Origin: Pseudomonas sp. DTU_2021_1001937_2_SI_NGA_ILE_001 | GTDB lineage: Bacteria > Pseudomonadota > Gammaproteobacteria > Pseudomonadales > Pseudomonadaceae | Length of the DNA stretch: 64,000 nt | Assembly: GCF_032463525.1 (NCBI RefSeq) | Contig: NZ_CP135971.1 | Span: forward strand, 4,030,001 to 4,094,000 | Direction of reading: 5' to 3' | In this document: positions 17,726-25,928 of the stretch, piece by piece | Layout of the letters: each line of letters begins with the position of its first letter | Position numbering within the stretch: position 1 is the first letter of the stretch | Notes under the pieces: generated by a model | Told to the model about the DNA's origin: nothing | The model's database searches: none | The model's input: only the letters and a program-made list of their open reading frames with translations | Position numbers and translations under genes: made by a program

Positions 17726-18667
17726 ATGAGTGTTCACGATTCCCCTGGTCAGTTCCTGACCTTTCCCGATGCCGAAAAAAGCCCGCTGAGCATTCGTGCC
17801 AAGGCGCTGGTGTTCATCGACCCCCGCTCGCGCCAGCTACGCGCCGACATGGAACGGCTGGCCGCCGGGCCGCTGCCGATCCTGATCCGTGGCGAAACCG
17901 GCACCGGCAAGGAGCTGCTGGCCCGCCACATCCATCGCGGCAGTGACCGGGGCGGGCTGTTCGTGTCGGTGAACTGTGGCGCCCTGAGCCCCACCTATGC
18001 CGAGGCCGAGCTGTTCGGCCACGCGCCGGGCGCCCACGGTGTTTCGGCCAGCAGCCGTGCCGGCTGGTTCGGCTCGGCCAACGGCGGCACGCTGTACCTC
18101 GACGAGATCGGTGACCTGCCTCTGGCTGTACAGGCCAAACTGCTCGCGGCGCTGGAAAACCGCGAGGTCACCCGTGTGGGCGCGCAGCAAGCCAGCCCGG
18201 TGGACGTGCGGCTGGTGGCCGCCACCAGTATCGACCTGAGCCAGGCAGTGGCGGCCGGGCGCTTCCACGAGCGGCTGTTCCAGTACCTGAGCGATGGCCG
18301 CCTCGACCTGCCGGCACTGCGTGAGCAGCCAGGCAATATCCTGCCGTTGGCCGAGTATTTCATCGGTATCTACAGCCAACGCCTGGGGCTGCCGCTGCCC
18401 TTGCTCAGCCTGGCCGCCCAGCAGCTACTGCTGGCCCACCCCTGGCCAGGCAATACCCGCGAGCTGGAGAACGTCATTCACTTCGCCCTGCTGCTCAATG
18501 GTGGCGACGAGATCCTGCCCGAGCACCTCAACCTGCCTGCCGCGCCGGACCCACTGGCCGAAATCCGTCGCCAGGCGGCGGTGCTGCTGGAAGCCGGCGG
18601 CCCGGCTGAGCAGGCGCACTTGAAGAGCTTGCTGAGCGAACTGTCGGCCCGTTTGTCGCTGTTCTGA
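17726..18667 (+). CDS. Degenerate sigma-54 activator-like AAA+ protein (SfnR-like)
   Basis: A 313-residue single AAA+ domain with no N-terminal sensor. Walker A is GETGTGKELL (near residue 56) and Walker B is TLYLDEIGD (122-130). The sigma-54 contact loop, normally GAFTGA, reads GAHGVS at residues 102-107. The two arginine fingers of the FRxDLYYRL segment are His and Tyr (FHERLFQYL). After the last AAA+ motif (HPWPGNTREL) only about 60 residues remain, without a convincing Fis-type DNA-binding helix-turn-helix. It therefore cannot work as an ordinary activator. It precedes a MetQ-like gene and a TauD/TauABC-like cluster, the setting of sulfur-starvation regulators such as SfnR. Confidence 0.7.
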   Translation: MSVHDSPGQFLTFPDAEKSPLSIRAKALVFIDPRSRQLRADMERLAAGPLPILIRGETGTGKELLARHIHRGSDRGGLFVSVNCGALSPTYAEAELFGHAPGAHGVSASSRAGWFGSANGGTLYLDEIGDLPLAVQAKLLAALENREVTRVGAQQASPVDVRLVAATSIDLSQAVAAGRFHERLFQYLSDGRLDLPALREQPGNILPLAEYFIGIYSQRLGLPLPLLSLAAQQLLLAHPWPGNTRELENVIHFALLLNGGDEILPEHLNLPAAPDPLAEIRRQAAVLLEAGGPAEQAHLKSLLSELSARLSLF

Positions 18668-18681
18668 GAGCTGAAGGTTTT

Positions 18682-18716
18682 GACGCCGCTGGCCGTGACA
18701 GGCAGTGGCGTCTTTT
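18682..18716 (+). terminator. Rho-independent terminator after the activator-like gene
   Basis: GACGCC / GGCGTC outer stem with an imperfect inner stem, followed by TTTTT. It separates the activator-like gene from metQ. Confidence 0.7.
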
Positions 18717-18818
18717 TCTATGAGCGGCGGCTGACACCCGGGCATATCTACAAAGGTGATAAGCAGCTGAATAAAAAGTATTTTATGGGAATAAAAAATC
18801 CCGCTACTGTCCGTTCAC

Positions 18819-18840
18819 GTCCGGCCGATTCCGGCCGGAC
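18819..18840. promoter_or_regulatory. Inverted repeat in the MetQ-like gene leader
   Basis: Perfect nine-base arms GTCCGGCCG / CGGCCGGAC around four bases, 37 bases before the start codon. It could be an operator or a leader hairpin. Confidence 0.4.
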
Positions 18841-18876
18841 CGCCAATACCGATAAAAGCATTTCTAAGGGGCATGC

Positions 18877-19659
18877 ATGAAAAAGACATTCCTGATGGCC
18901 GCACTGGCCGTTGCCTTCTCGGCCGGCCTGGCACAGGCGGGTGAAAAACTGGTGGTCGGCGCGACGCCCGTACCGCACGCCGAGATCCTCGAGCTGATCA
19001 AGCCGACCCTGGCCAAGGAAGGGGTCGACCTGGAGATCAAGGTCTTCACCGACTACGTGCAGCCCAACGTGCAGCTCAACGAGAAGCGCCTGGACGCCAA
19101 CTACTTCCAGACCAAGCCTTACCTGGATGGCTTCAACAAGGGCAAGGGCGCAACCCTGACCACTGGCGTAGGCGTGCATGTCGAGCCGTTCGGTGGCTAC
19201 TCGAAGAAGTACAAGAGCCTGGCCGAGTTGCCTGAAGGCGCCACCGTGGCCATTCCCAACGAGGGCAGCAATGCCGGGCGTGCCTTGCTGCTGCTGCAGA
19301 AAGGCGGCCTGATCACCCTGAAGGATCCGACCAACGCCCTGTCCACCCCCAAGGACATCGCCACCAACCCCAAGAAGCTGAAATTCCGTGAGCTGGAGTC
19401 GGCGGTACTGCCGCGTGTGCTGGATCAGGTCGATCTGGACATGATCAACACCAACTACGCGCTGGAAGCCAAGCTCAATCCGAAGAAGGATGCGCTGATT
19501 CTCGAAGGCGCCGACTCGCCTTACGTGAACTACCTGGTCACCCGCCAGGACAACGCCAACAGCGATGCCATCCAGAAGCTGTCCAAGGCACTGACCAGCC
19601 AGCAAGTGAAGGACTTCATCAACAAGAAGTACGACGGCGCGGTACTGCCAGCGTTCTGA
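18877..19659 (+). CDS. MetQ/NlpA-family substrate-binding protein without lipobox
   Basis: A 260-residue periplasmic binding protein. The signal peptide ends GLAQA and the mature part starts GEKLVVGATPVPHAEIL, the family signature; IPNEGSNAGRALLLLQ and the late NYALEAKL segment bind D/L-methionine-like ligands in relatives. Most MetQ proteins are lipoproteins, but there is no Cys at the cleavage site here, so this one is probably soluble. No MetN/MetI genes are adjacent; the ABC genes next door are of the TauBC type. The ligand may be methionine or another sulfur compound. Confidence 0.78.
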   Translation: MKKTFLMAALAVAFSAGLAQAGEKLVVGATPVPHAEILELIKPTLAKEGVDLEIKVFTDYVQPNVQLNEKRLDANYFQTKPYLDGFNKGKGATLTTGVGVHVEPFGGYSKKYKSLAELPEGATVAIPNEGSNAGRALLLLQKGGLITLKDPTNALSTPKDIATNPKKLKFRELESAVLPRVLDQVDLDMINTNYALEAKLNPKKDALILEGADSPYVNYLVTRQDNANSDAIQKLSKALTSQQVKDFINKKYDGAVLPAF

Positions 19660-19677
19660 TTGTGAATTGACGGCTAA

Positions 19678-19697
19678 TCGCGGCTGAAGCTGCTTCT
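19678..19697. repeat. Single REP-like sequence
   Basis: TCGCGGCTGAAGCTGCTTC, one mismatch from the REP core, 20 bases after the metQ-like stop. Confidence 0.5.
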
Positions 19698-19808
19698 GGC
19701 GGCGCAAAGGATGTGTATATAGATATTCGATAACGGTATTTAAATTTAGTTTTTTATATCGATACAGTTACTCCCATTCCCTACCTGACCCAGTGAATCG
19801 GAGTACTC

Positions 19809-20705
19809 ATGCCCGCAGCCTCCCTTGCTTCTTCAGCCGCGCAACCGGTCAGCCAGTCTTTCGAAGTGCGTCCCCTGGCCGGCAACGTCGGCGCTGAAAT
19901 CCTCGGCCTGGACCTCTCCCGCCCACTGAACGACAGCGACTTCGCGCGTGTTCACAAGGCGCATCTGGATCACCACCTGGTGGTGTTCCGCGACCAGCAC
20001 ATCACCCCCGCACAGCAGATCGAATTCAGCCGGCGCTTCGGCGTGCTGCAGATCCACGTGCTCAAGCAGTTCCTGCTGCCCGGCCACCCGGAAATCCTCA
20101 TCGTTTCCAACATCGTCGAGAACGGCCAACCCATCGGGCTGGGCGATGCCGGCAAGTTCTGGCACTCGGACCTCTCCTACAAAGAGCTGCCGAGCCTGGG
20201 CTCGATGCTCTACGCCCAGGAGCTGCCCAGCGAAGGCGGCGACACGCTGTTCGCCGACATGCACAAGGCCTGGGACACCTTGCCGGCGCACCTGCGCCAG
20301 GCCGTCGAAGGTCGCCAGGCGGTGCACAGCTACACCGCCCGCTACCGCGACGGGCACAACGCCGAGAACTGGCGTCCGACGCTCACCGCCGAACAACTGG
20401 CCCAGGTCGTGGAAGTCGCGCACCCCATCGTGCGCACCCATCCGGAGAACGGACGCAAGGCGTTGTTCGTCAGCGAGAACTTCACTACTCACATCGTCGG
20501 CATTTCCGAAGACGAGAGCCGGCAGATCCTCGCCGAGGTGTATGCCCACAGCACCCGCCCGCAGAACGTCTACCGCCATCAATGGCAGGACAACGACATG
20601 GTGTTCTGGGACAACCGCTCGCTGATCCACCTGGCCACTGGCTGCCCGGCTCATCTGCGCCGCCGCCTGCACCGCACCACCATCCAGGGCACTGCGCCCT
20701 ACTGA
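19809..20705 (+). CDS. TauD/TfdA-family 2-oxoglutarate-dependent dioxygenase
   Basis: A 298-residue non-heme iron enzyme. The first metal ligands are His119 and Asp121 in FWHSDLSYKE; the distal His is His288 in RRRLHRTTIQG, which also carries the 2-oxoglutarate Arg. GMxxG-like LDLSRPLND near residue 37 is family-typical. Relatives release sulfite or sulfate from taurine (TauD) or alkyl sulfate esters (AtsK). It is followed at 15 bases by its transporter genes, so the imported compound is probably its substrate. Which one (taurine, sulfate ester, other) cannot be decided here. Confidence 0.82.
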   Translation: MPAASLASSAAQPVSQSFEVRPLAGNVGAEILGLDLSRPLNDSDFARVHKAHLDHHLVVFRDQHITPAQQIEFSRRFGVLQIHVLKQFLLPGHPEILIVSNIVENGQPIGLGDAGKFWHSDLSYKELPSLGSMLYAQELPSEGGDTLFADMHKAWDTLPAHLRQAVEGRQAVHSYTARYRDGHNAENWRPTLTAEQLAQVVEVAHPIVRTHPENGRKALFVSENFTTHIVGISEDESRQILAEVYAHSTRPQNVYRHQWQDNDMVFWDNRSLIHLATGCPAHLRRRLHRTTIQGTAPY

Positions 20706-20720
20706 TCCAGGAGAGCGGAC

Positions 20721-21605
20721 ATGAACGCTGTCGCGCAAAGCCACACGGCTAGCCAGGGCCACTCGACGCCGCAGGCCAATCAGCCCACCGCTGAGGCGCT
20801 GCTGCACGTGCAGGGTGTGAGTCTGGAATACCGCACCCCACAGCGCGTGGTACGCGCTACTCATCGGGTCAGTTTCGAGGTCGACCCGGCCGACCGCTTC
20901 GTGCTGCTCGGTCCTTCAGGTTGCGGCAAGTCGACGTTGCTCAAGGCGGTGGCGGGGTTCATCCGCCCCAGCGAAGGGCAGATCCGCCTGGCGGGCCAGC
21001 CGGTCAGCGAACCCGGTCCGGACCGTATCGTGGTGTTCCAGGAGTTCGACCAGTTGCCGCCGTGGAAGACGGTGATCGAGAACGTCATGTTCCCGCTGCT
21101 GGCCTCACGCACCCTCAAGCGCCCCGAAGCGCTGGAGCGCGCCCGGTACTACCTCGACAAGGTCGGTTTGAGCGGCTTCGCCGAGGCCTACCCGCACACG
21201 CTGTCGGGCGGCATGAAAGCGCGTGTGGCCATCGCCCGCGCCCTGGCCATGCAGCCGAAGATCCTGCTGATGGACGAGCCCTTCGCGGCGCTGGATGCGC
21301 TGACTCGGCGCAAGATGCAGGAAGAGTTGCTGGAGCTGTGGGAGGAGGTGCGTTTCACCCTGCTGTTCGTCACCCACTCCATCGAGGAAGCCCTGGTGGT
21401 CGGCAATCGCATCCTGCTGCTGTCACCGCACCCCGGCCGCGTGCGGGCCGAAATCAACAGCCATCAGTACGACCTGCAGAGCCTGGGCGGTGTGGGCTTC
21501 CAGCACACCGCGCAGCGCATCCACCGCCTGCTGTTCGATGAACCCGGCGGCGACGGCCAGGCCGAGCGTGAGCTGGGCTTCCAGGACATACGCATCGCGT
21601 ATTGA
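20721..21605 (+). CDS. Sulfonate/taurine-type ABC transporter ATP-binding protein (TauB/SsuB-like)
   Basis: A 294-residue ATPase. Walker A is GPSGCGKST (residues 64-72), the Q-loop VVFQEFDQLPPWKTV, the signature LSGGMKARVAIARAL, Walker B ILLMDEPFAALD and the switch His in LLFVTHSIEEAL. This is the nitrate/sulfonate/taurine branch. The stop TGA overlaps an in-frame TTG of the next gene, but the better permease start is 47 bases later. Confidence 0.85.
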   Translation: MNAVAQSHTASQGHSTPQANQPTAEALLHVQGVSLEYRTPQRVVRATHRVSFEVDPADRFVLLGPSGCGKSTLLKAVAGFIRPSEGQIRLAGQPVSEPGPDRIVVFQEFDQLPPWKTVIENVMFPLLASRTLKRPEALERARYYLDKVGLSGFAEAYPHTLSGGMKARVAIARALAMQPKILLMDEPFAALDALTRRKMQEELLELWEEVRFTLLFVTHSIEEALVVGNRILLLSPHPGRVRAEINSHQYDLQSLGGVGFQHTAQRIHRLLFDEPGGDGQAERELGFQDIRIAY

Positions 21606-21652
21606 GCATTCATCGGCGGGCCGTGTCGGCCCTGCCCGCAGAGATCCGAACC

Positions 21653-22531
21653 ATGAGCATTTCTCCCCATGCATCTTCGCCGCGTCGCGAAGAATATGAA
21701 GTCGCGCTCGAGCCTTTCGTGCAGAGCGAACTGGCCCGTGACATTCCCCTGGCCCGGCGCATCTGGCAACTGGGCTGGGTACGCAAGAGCCTGATCATGG
21801 TCGTGCTGGCCGTGCTCTGGGAGGTGGTCGCACGCCTCCAGGGCAACGACCTGCTGCTACCGGGTTTTCTGCAGACTGCCCAGGCGTTCTATGACGGACT
21901 GCTCAGTGGTGAGCTGCCGGGCAAGGTGTGGATTTCCCTGACCGTGCTGGTGCAGGGCTACCTGATCGGTATCGTGCTGGCCTTCGCCCTGACCACCCTG
22001 GCGGTGTCCACCCAGCTGGGTCGCGACCTGCTCAGTACCCTGACCGCGATGTTCAACCCGCTGCCGGCCATCGCCCTGCTGCCCCTGGCGCTGCTGTGGT
22101 TCGGCCTGGGCCAGAACAGCCTGATCTTCGTGCTGGTGCACTCGGTGCTCTGGGCCCTGGCGCTCAACACCTATGCAGGTTTTCTCGGCGTGTCCGAGAC
22201 CCAGCGCATGGCCGGGCGCAACTACGGGCTCAAGGGCCTGCGCTTCGTCTGGCACATCCTGATTCCGGCGGCGCTGCCGTCGATCCTGGCGGGCCTGAAG
22301 ATCGGCTGGGCCTTCGCCTGGCGCACCCTGATCGCCGCCGAGCTGGTGTTCGGTGCGTCTTCCGGCAAGGGCGGCCTGGGCTGGTACATCTTCCAGAACC
22401 GCAACGAGCTGTACACCGACAAGGTATTCGCCGGCCTGGCGGCGGTGATTCTCATCGGCCTGCTGGTGGAGAACCTGCTGTTCGCCAACATTGAAAAACT
22501 GACCGTCAAGCGCTGGGGCATGCAGCGTTGA
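21653..22531 (+). CDS. Sulfonate/taurine-type ABC transporter permease (TauC/SsuC-like)
   Basis: A 292-residue inner-membrane permease, first hydrophobic segment near residue 45 after a polar 40-residue leader. The EAA-type loop is AGRNYGLKGLRFVWHILIPAALP. I start it at ATG 21653 (MSISPHASS); a TTG at 21602 overlapping the ATPase stop would add 17 residues. It partners the ATPase upstream and the binding protein downstream. Confidence 0.83.
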   Translation: MSISPHASSPRREEYEVALEPFVQSELARDIPLARRIWQLGWVRKSLIMVVLAVLWEVVARLQGNDLLLPGFLQTAQAFYDGLLSGELPGKVWISLTVLVQGYLIGIVLAFALTTLAVSTQLGRDLLSTLTAMFNPLPAIALLPLALLWFGLGQNSLIFVLVHSVLWALALNTYAGFLGVSETQRMAGRNYGLKGLRFVWHILIPAALPSILAGLKIGWAFAWRTLIAAELVFGASSGKGGLGWYIFQNRNELYTDKVFAGLAAVILIGLLVENLLFANIEKLTVKRWGMQR

Positions 22532-22568
22532 TCCTGCCCATCGCCAACCCTTAGAAGAGAGCACTTTC

Positions 22569-23585
22569 ATGAGCAAGACTTTCAAGCGCCCGGTACTCAC
22601 CGGCCTGGCGGCGACTTTCCTGCTGGGCGGCCTGCTCAGCGGCACGGCCCAGGCCGAAGGCAAGATCAGCATCGCCCAGCAGTTCGGCATCGGCTATCTG
22701 ATTCTCGATGTGGTGCGCGACCAGAAGCTGATCGAGAAGCACGGCAAGCAGCAGGGCCTGGATATCGAGGTGGACTGGACCAGCGTATCCGGCGCCACGG
22801 CCATGAACGAGGGGCTGCTGGCCGGCGCGCTGGACGTGGTGTCGGCCGGTGTGCCGCCGATGCTGACCATCTGGGACCGCACCAAGGGCAAGCAGAACGT
22901 CAAGGCCATCGCCTCGCTGGGCTCGATGCCCAACTACCTGCTGACCAACAACCCCAACGTGAAGAGCATCAAGGACTTCACCGACAAGGACCGCATCGCC
23001 GTACCGGCGGCAGGGGTGGGCTTCCAGTCGCGAACCCTGCAGATCGAGACCGCCAAGCTGTTCGGGAACGACAACTACAAGAAGTTCGACAACATCTCGG
23101 TGAGCCTGGCCCACCCGGATGCCACGGCTGCGCTGATCGCGGGTGGTTCGGAGATCAACTCGCACTTCTCCAGCCCGCCGTTCCAGTACCAGGCGCTGGA
23201 GAACCCCAAAGTGCACAAGGTGCTCAGTTCCTACGACGTGCTCGGCGGCCAGGCGACTTTCAACGTGCTTTACACCACGCAGAAATTCCACGACCAGAAC
23301 CCCAAGACCTACAAGGCGTTCTATGACGCGCTGGCCGAGGCCGAGCAGATCATCAAGGCCGACAAGCCGGCAGCGGCGCAGACCTACATCCGCGTCGAGC
23401 AGTCCAAACTGCCGTTGTCGCTGGTAGAGAAGATCGTCGCCGACCCGGAGATCGACTTCACCATTACCCCGCAACGCACCTTCATCTATGCCGAGAAACT
23501 GCATGAGCTGGGTGTGCTGAAGAACAAGGCGAGCAGCTGGAAGGATTACTTTTTCGAAGAAGCTCACGGCACGCCGGGCAGTTGA
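22569..23585 (+). CDS. Sulfonate/taurine-type ABC transporter substrate-binding protein (TauA/SsuA-like)
   Basis: A 338-residue periplasmic binding protein; the signal peptide ends SGTAQA at about residue 28. The mature part (EGKISIAQQFGIGYLILDVVRDQ) resembles the NMT1/SsuA fold, and DWTSVSGATAMNEGLLAGALDVV is the typical second strand. AGAAGAGAG lies ahead of the ATG. It is the last gene of the dioxygenase-ABC operon. The order (dioxygenase, ATPase, permease, binding protein) differs from the usual tauABCD. Confidence 0.83.
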   Translation: MSKTFKRPVLTGLAATFLLGGLLSGTAQAEGKISIAQQFGIGYLILDVVRDQKLIEKHGKQQGLDIEVDWTSVSGATAMNEGLLAGALDVVSAGVPPMLTIWDRTKGKQNVKAIASLGSMPNYLLTNNPNVKSIKDFTDKDRIAVPAAGVGFQSRTLQIETAKLFGNDNYKKFDNISVSLAHPDATAALIAGGSEINSHFSSPPFQYQALENPKVHKVLSSYDVLGGQATFNVLYTTQKFHDQNPKTYKAFYDALAEAEQIIKADKPAAAQTYIRVEQSKLPLSLVEKIVADPEIDFTITPQRTFIYAEKLHELGVLKNKASSWKDYFFEEAHGTPGS

Positions 23586-23593
23586 GGTTGCCA

Positions 23594-23619
23594 GGGCCGC
23601 TGCCGGTCAGCAGCGGCCC
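23594..23619. terminator. Hairpin between convergent genes (binding protein and gshA)
   Basis: Nine-base perfect stem GGGCCGCTG / CAGCGGCCC in the 46-base gap. No T-tract on either strand; placed to serve both genes. Confidence 0.5.
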
Positions 23620-23631
23620 CAGGCGTGACGA

Positions 23632-25221
23632 TCAGTTGCTGATCGACAGGATGCTGGCCTGATAGGCACCGACGAAGGTGTCGAAATCCACCACTTCTTC
23701 GCTGGACTCCAGCTCGGTCTGGTCGGCCAGGGAGGTGCTGGCCAGCGCTTCGAAGCGTGCCTGCTGCTCGGCGGGCAGCGGCCGGTTGCGGAAGTACTCG
23801 GCGTGCACCTGGCTCTGGCGCAGGGAGAACGCCGCGAAGCCTTCGCCGCGCTCGCGCATGGCGGCGAGGATCTGCGCCGACGGGGTCAGCGATGGGTCAT
23901 CGATTTTCGCCTGCTGCGCGGCCAGGGAGCGGCGGTGTTCGTCGCTGCCATTGGCCTGGTCGAGCAGCTGCGCGATGGGGGCGATCTTGCCCAGCAACTC
24001 GCTGGCCCAGGTCTTGAGTTCCACGGCCTTACCCTGGCGCTGCAACTGCAGTCCGGGGCGCCGGCCTTCCTTGACCACGCTGAGGAAGTTGCTGCCAGCG
24101 TTGCCGCATTCGCCGTTCGACAGCTGCGGACTTTCTTCCAGCGCGCAGTAGAGGATGAAGGCATCGATGAAGCGCGCCTGCTCCAGGCTGATACCGGTGG
24201 GCAGGAAGGGGTTGATGTCTAGGCAGCGCACTTCGACGTACTGCACGCCACGCGCCATCAGCGCCTGGATCGGCCGTTCGCCGGTGTAGGTCACGCGCTT
24301 GGGGCGGATGTTGGAGTAGTACTCGTTCTCGATCTGCAGCACGTTGGTGTTGAGCTGGATCCACTCACCCTGGGCATCATGCGTACCGGCCTCGACATAC
24401 GGCGCGTAGGGCGTGGCCACGGCGCGGCGCAGGCTGTCGGTGTAGCTCTGCAGGTCGTTGTAGCAGGGTGTCAGGTCGGCCTGCGCCTCGCTCTGGTAGC
24501 CCAGGTCACTCATGCGCAGGCTGGTGGCGTAGGGCAGGTACAGGGTGTCGGCGTCGAAGTCCTGCAGCTGGTGGGCGCGGCCCCGCAAGAAGCCCTTGTC
24601 CAGCGCCGGCGAGGCACCGAACAGGTACATCAGCAGCCAGCTGTAGCGGCGGAAATTGCGGATCAGCGCGATATAGGAATGCGACTGGTAGTCGCGGTCG
24701 CTGCCGGCGAACGCCTCGTTCTGGCGCAGCAGCGCCCAGGCGCCTTCCGGTAGCGAGAAGTTGTAGTGGATGCCGGCGATGCACTGCATGGTGCGACCGT
24801 AACGCAGGGCCAGGCCCTTGCGGTACACGTACTTGAGCTTGCCGATGTTCGAAGTGCCGTAGTAGGCCAGCGGAATGTCTTCCTCGGCCGGCAGCGGGCA
24901 GGGCATCGACGGGCTCCACAGCAGTTCGTCGCCCAGCTGGCTGTAGACGAAGCGATGGATGTTTTCCAGGCTGTCGAGGGTGTCGGCCGGGTTCTTCAGC
25001 GCCGGGGTGATGAACTCCAGGAGCGATTCGGAATAGTCCGTGGTGATCTGCTCGTTGGTCAGCGCCGACCCGAGGGCCCTGGGGTGCGGTGTCTGGGCCA
25101 GTTCGCCCTGGCCTGTCACGCGCAGGCACTCCCGCTCGATACCGTGCAGGCACTGCCCCAGAAGGGGAAGGTGGGTGCTTTCGCCGAGCACGGCCAGACG
25201 GCGGTTGAGAAATTCGCTCAA
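23632..25221 (-). CDS. gshA: Glutamate--cysteine ligase
   Basis: A 529-residue GCS of the proteobacterial GshA class, catalysing ATP-dependent formation of gamma-glutamylcysteine, the first step of glutathione synthesis. Family marks: IERECLRVT at the N-terminus, [29 protein letters not shown], and [17 protein letters not shown] start it at a TTG at 25221: AAGGA lies seven bases upstream and the protein then begins (M)[12 protein letters not shown] as in other Pseudomonas GshA proteins. A longer frame to 25362 adds 47 Cys- and Arg-rich residues that look spurious. Confidence 0.92.
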   Translation of the reverse strand: MSEFLNRRLAVLGESTHLPLLGQCLHGIERECLRVTGQGELAQTPHPRALGSALTNEQITTDYSESLLEFITPALKNPADTLDSLENIHRFVYSQLGDELLWSPSMPCPLPAEEDIPLAYYGTSNIGKLKYVYRKGLALRYGRTMQCIAGIHYNFSLPEGAWALLRQNEAFAGSDRDYQSHSYIALIRNFRRYSWLLMYLFGASPALDKGFLRGRAHQLQDFDADTLYLPYATSLRMSDLGYQSEAQADLTPCYNDLQSYTDSLRRAVATPYAPYVEAGTHDAQGEWIQLNTNVLQIENEYYSNIRPKRVTYTGERPIQALMARGVQYVEVRCLDINPFLPTGISLEQARFIDAFILYCALEESPQLSNGECGNAGSNFLSVVKEGRRPGLQLQRQGKAVELKTWASELLGKIAPIAQLLDQANGSDEHRRSLAAQQAKIDDPSLTPSAQILAAMRERGEGFAAFSLRQSQVHAEYFRNRPLPAEQQARFEALASTSLADQTELESSEEVVDFDTFVGAYQASILSISN

Positions 25222-25544
25222 GGTGGATTCCTTCACACATCGGTCGCCCCGATATTGGGGTGGACATGACGGTCTACAAGGGTGAAGAAAGGAACTGGCG
25301 TTGTCGCCTGCTCGAGATTCACGGTTGTCTGCCCGGGCTTCATGGACAGGTTGATCCACCAAGTGGATTCACCCTTTCACCACAGACCAGGCCTGAGCGG
25401 GAAAGTACCGCAAATCGATGACACGCAGCTAGGTTGCCTGCGATCTTTGCCAGCCAAAAAGCGCCAGTCAGGTCGTGCGCTGCTCGGCGTGATGCGGGCC
25501 GGTGATGAAACGCACCGGCCCTTGCGCCCGCCAGGCATAAGCGC
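25222..25544. other. Gap between gshA and the thioesterase gene
   Basis: It holds the gshA promoter region on the minus strand. At 25496-25521 there is a nine-base perfect hairpin (GGGCCGGTG / CACCGGCCC) just after the thioesterase stop, probably its terminator, though its T-run is poor. I see no gene in the rest. Confidence 0.5.
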
Positions 25545-25928
25545 TCAGAGCACCGCGAAGGTGCCCTGCGCCTTGGCCACCAGCTTGTCGCCCTGCAGCA
25601 CCTCGGCTTCCACCACCAGGGTGCGGCGCCCGGCGTGCAGGACCTTGGCGACGCACAGGACCTCGCCGTCGCTGACCCCGCGCATGTAGTTGATCTTGCA
25701 CTCGATGGTCACGCTGCGCTGGTCGAAGCCATGGGCGCTGGAGCAGGCCAGGCCCATGGCGATGTCCACCAGGCTGAAGATCGCTCCGCCGTGCATCACG
25801 TTGCCCCGGTTGCGCAGGTGCGCTTCCAGGGGCAGGGCGACTTCGGCCACGCCGCTGTCCAGGCTGCGGATCTCGCAGCCGAGCATGCGGAAATAGGGAC
25901 TGTGGGTCAGCTCCTCGGGTACTTGCAT
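25545..25928 (-). CDS. PaaI-family hotdog thioesterase
   Basis: A 127-residue protein with the hotdog signature NRGNVMHGGAIFSLVDIAMGLA (split by the central helix), including the HGG and the acidic residue of the helix. Members hydrolyse acyl- or aryl-CoA; the exact substrate is unknown. Its ATG overlaps the tex stop by one base (TGATG), so it is translated as the second gene of tex. Confidence 0.82.
   Translation of the reverse strand: MQVPEELTHSPYFRMLGCEIRSLDSGVAEVALPLEAHLRNRGNVMHGGAIFSLVDIAMGLACSSAHGFDQRSVTIECKINYMRGVSDGEVLCVAKVLHAGRRTLVVEAEVLQGDKLVAKAQGTFAVL

Noticed and set aside
25222..25362. N-terminal extension of GshA
   Set aside because: Cys/Arg-rich, no family match, and the ribosome site points to the TTG at 25221.
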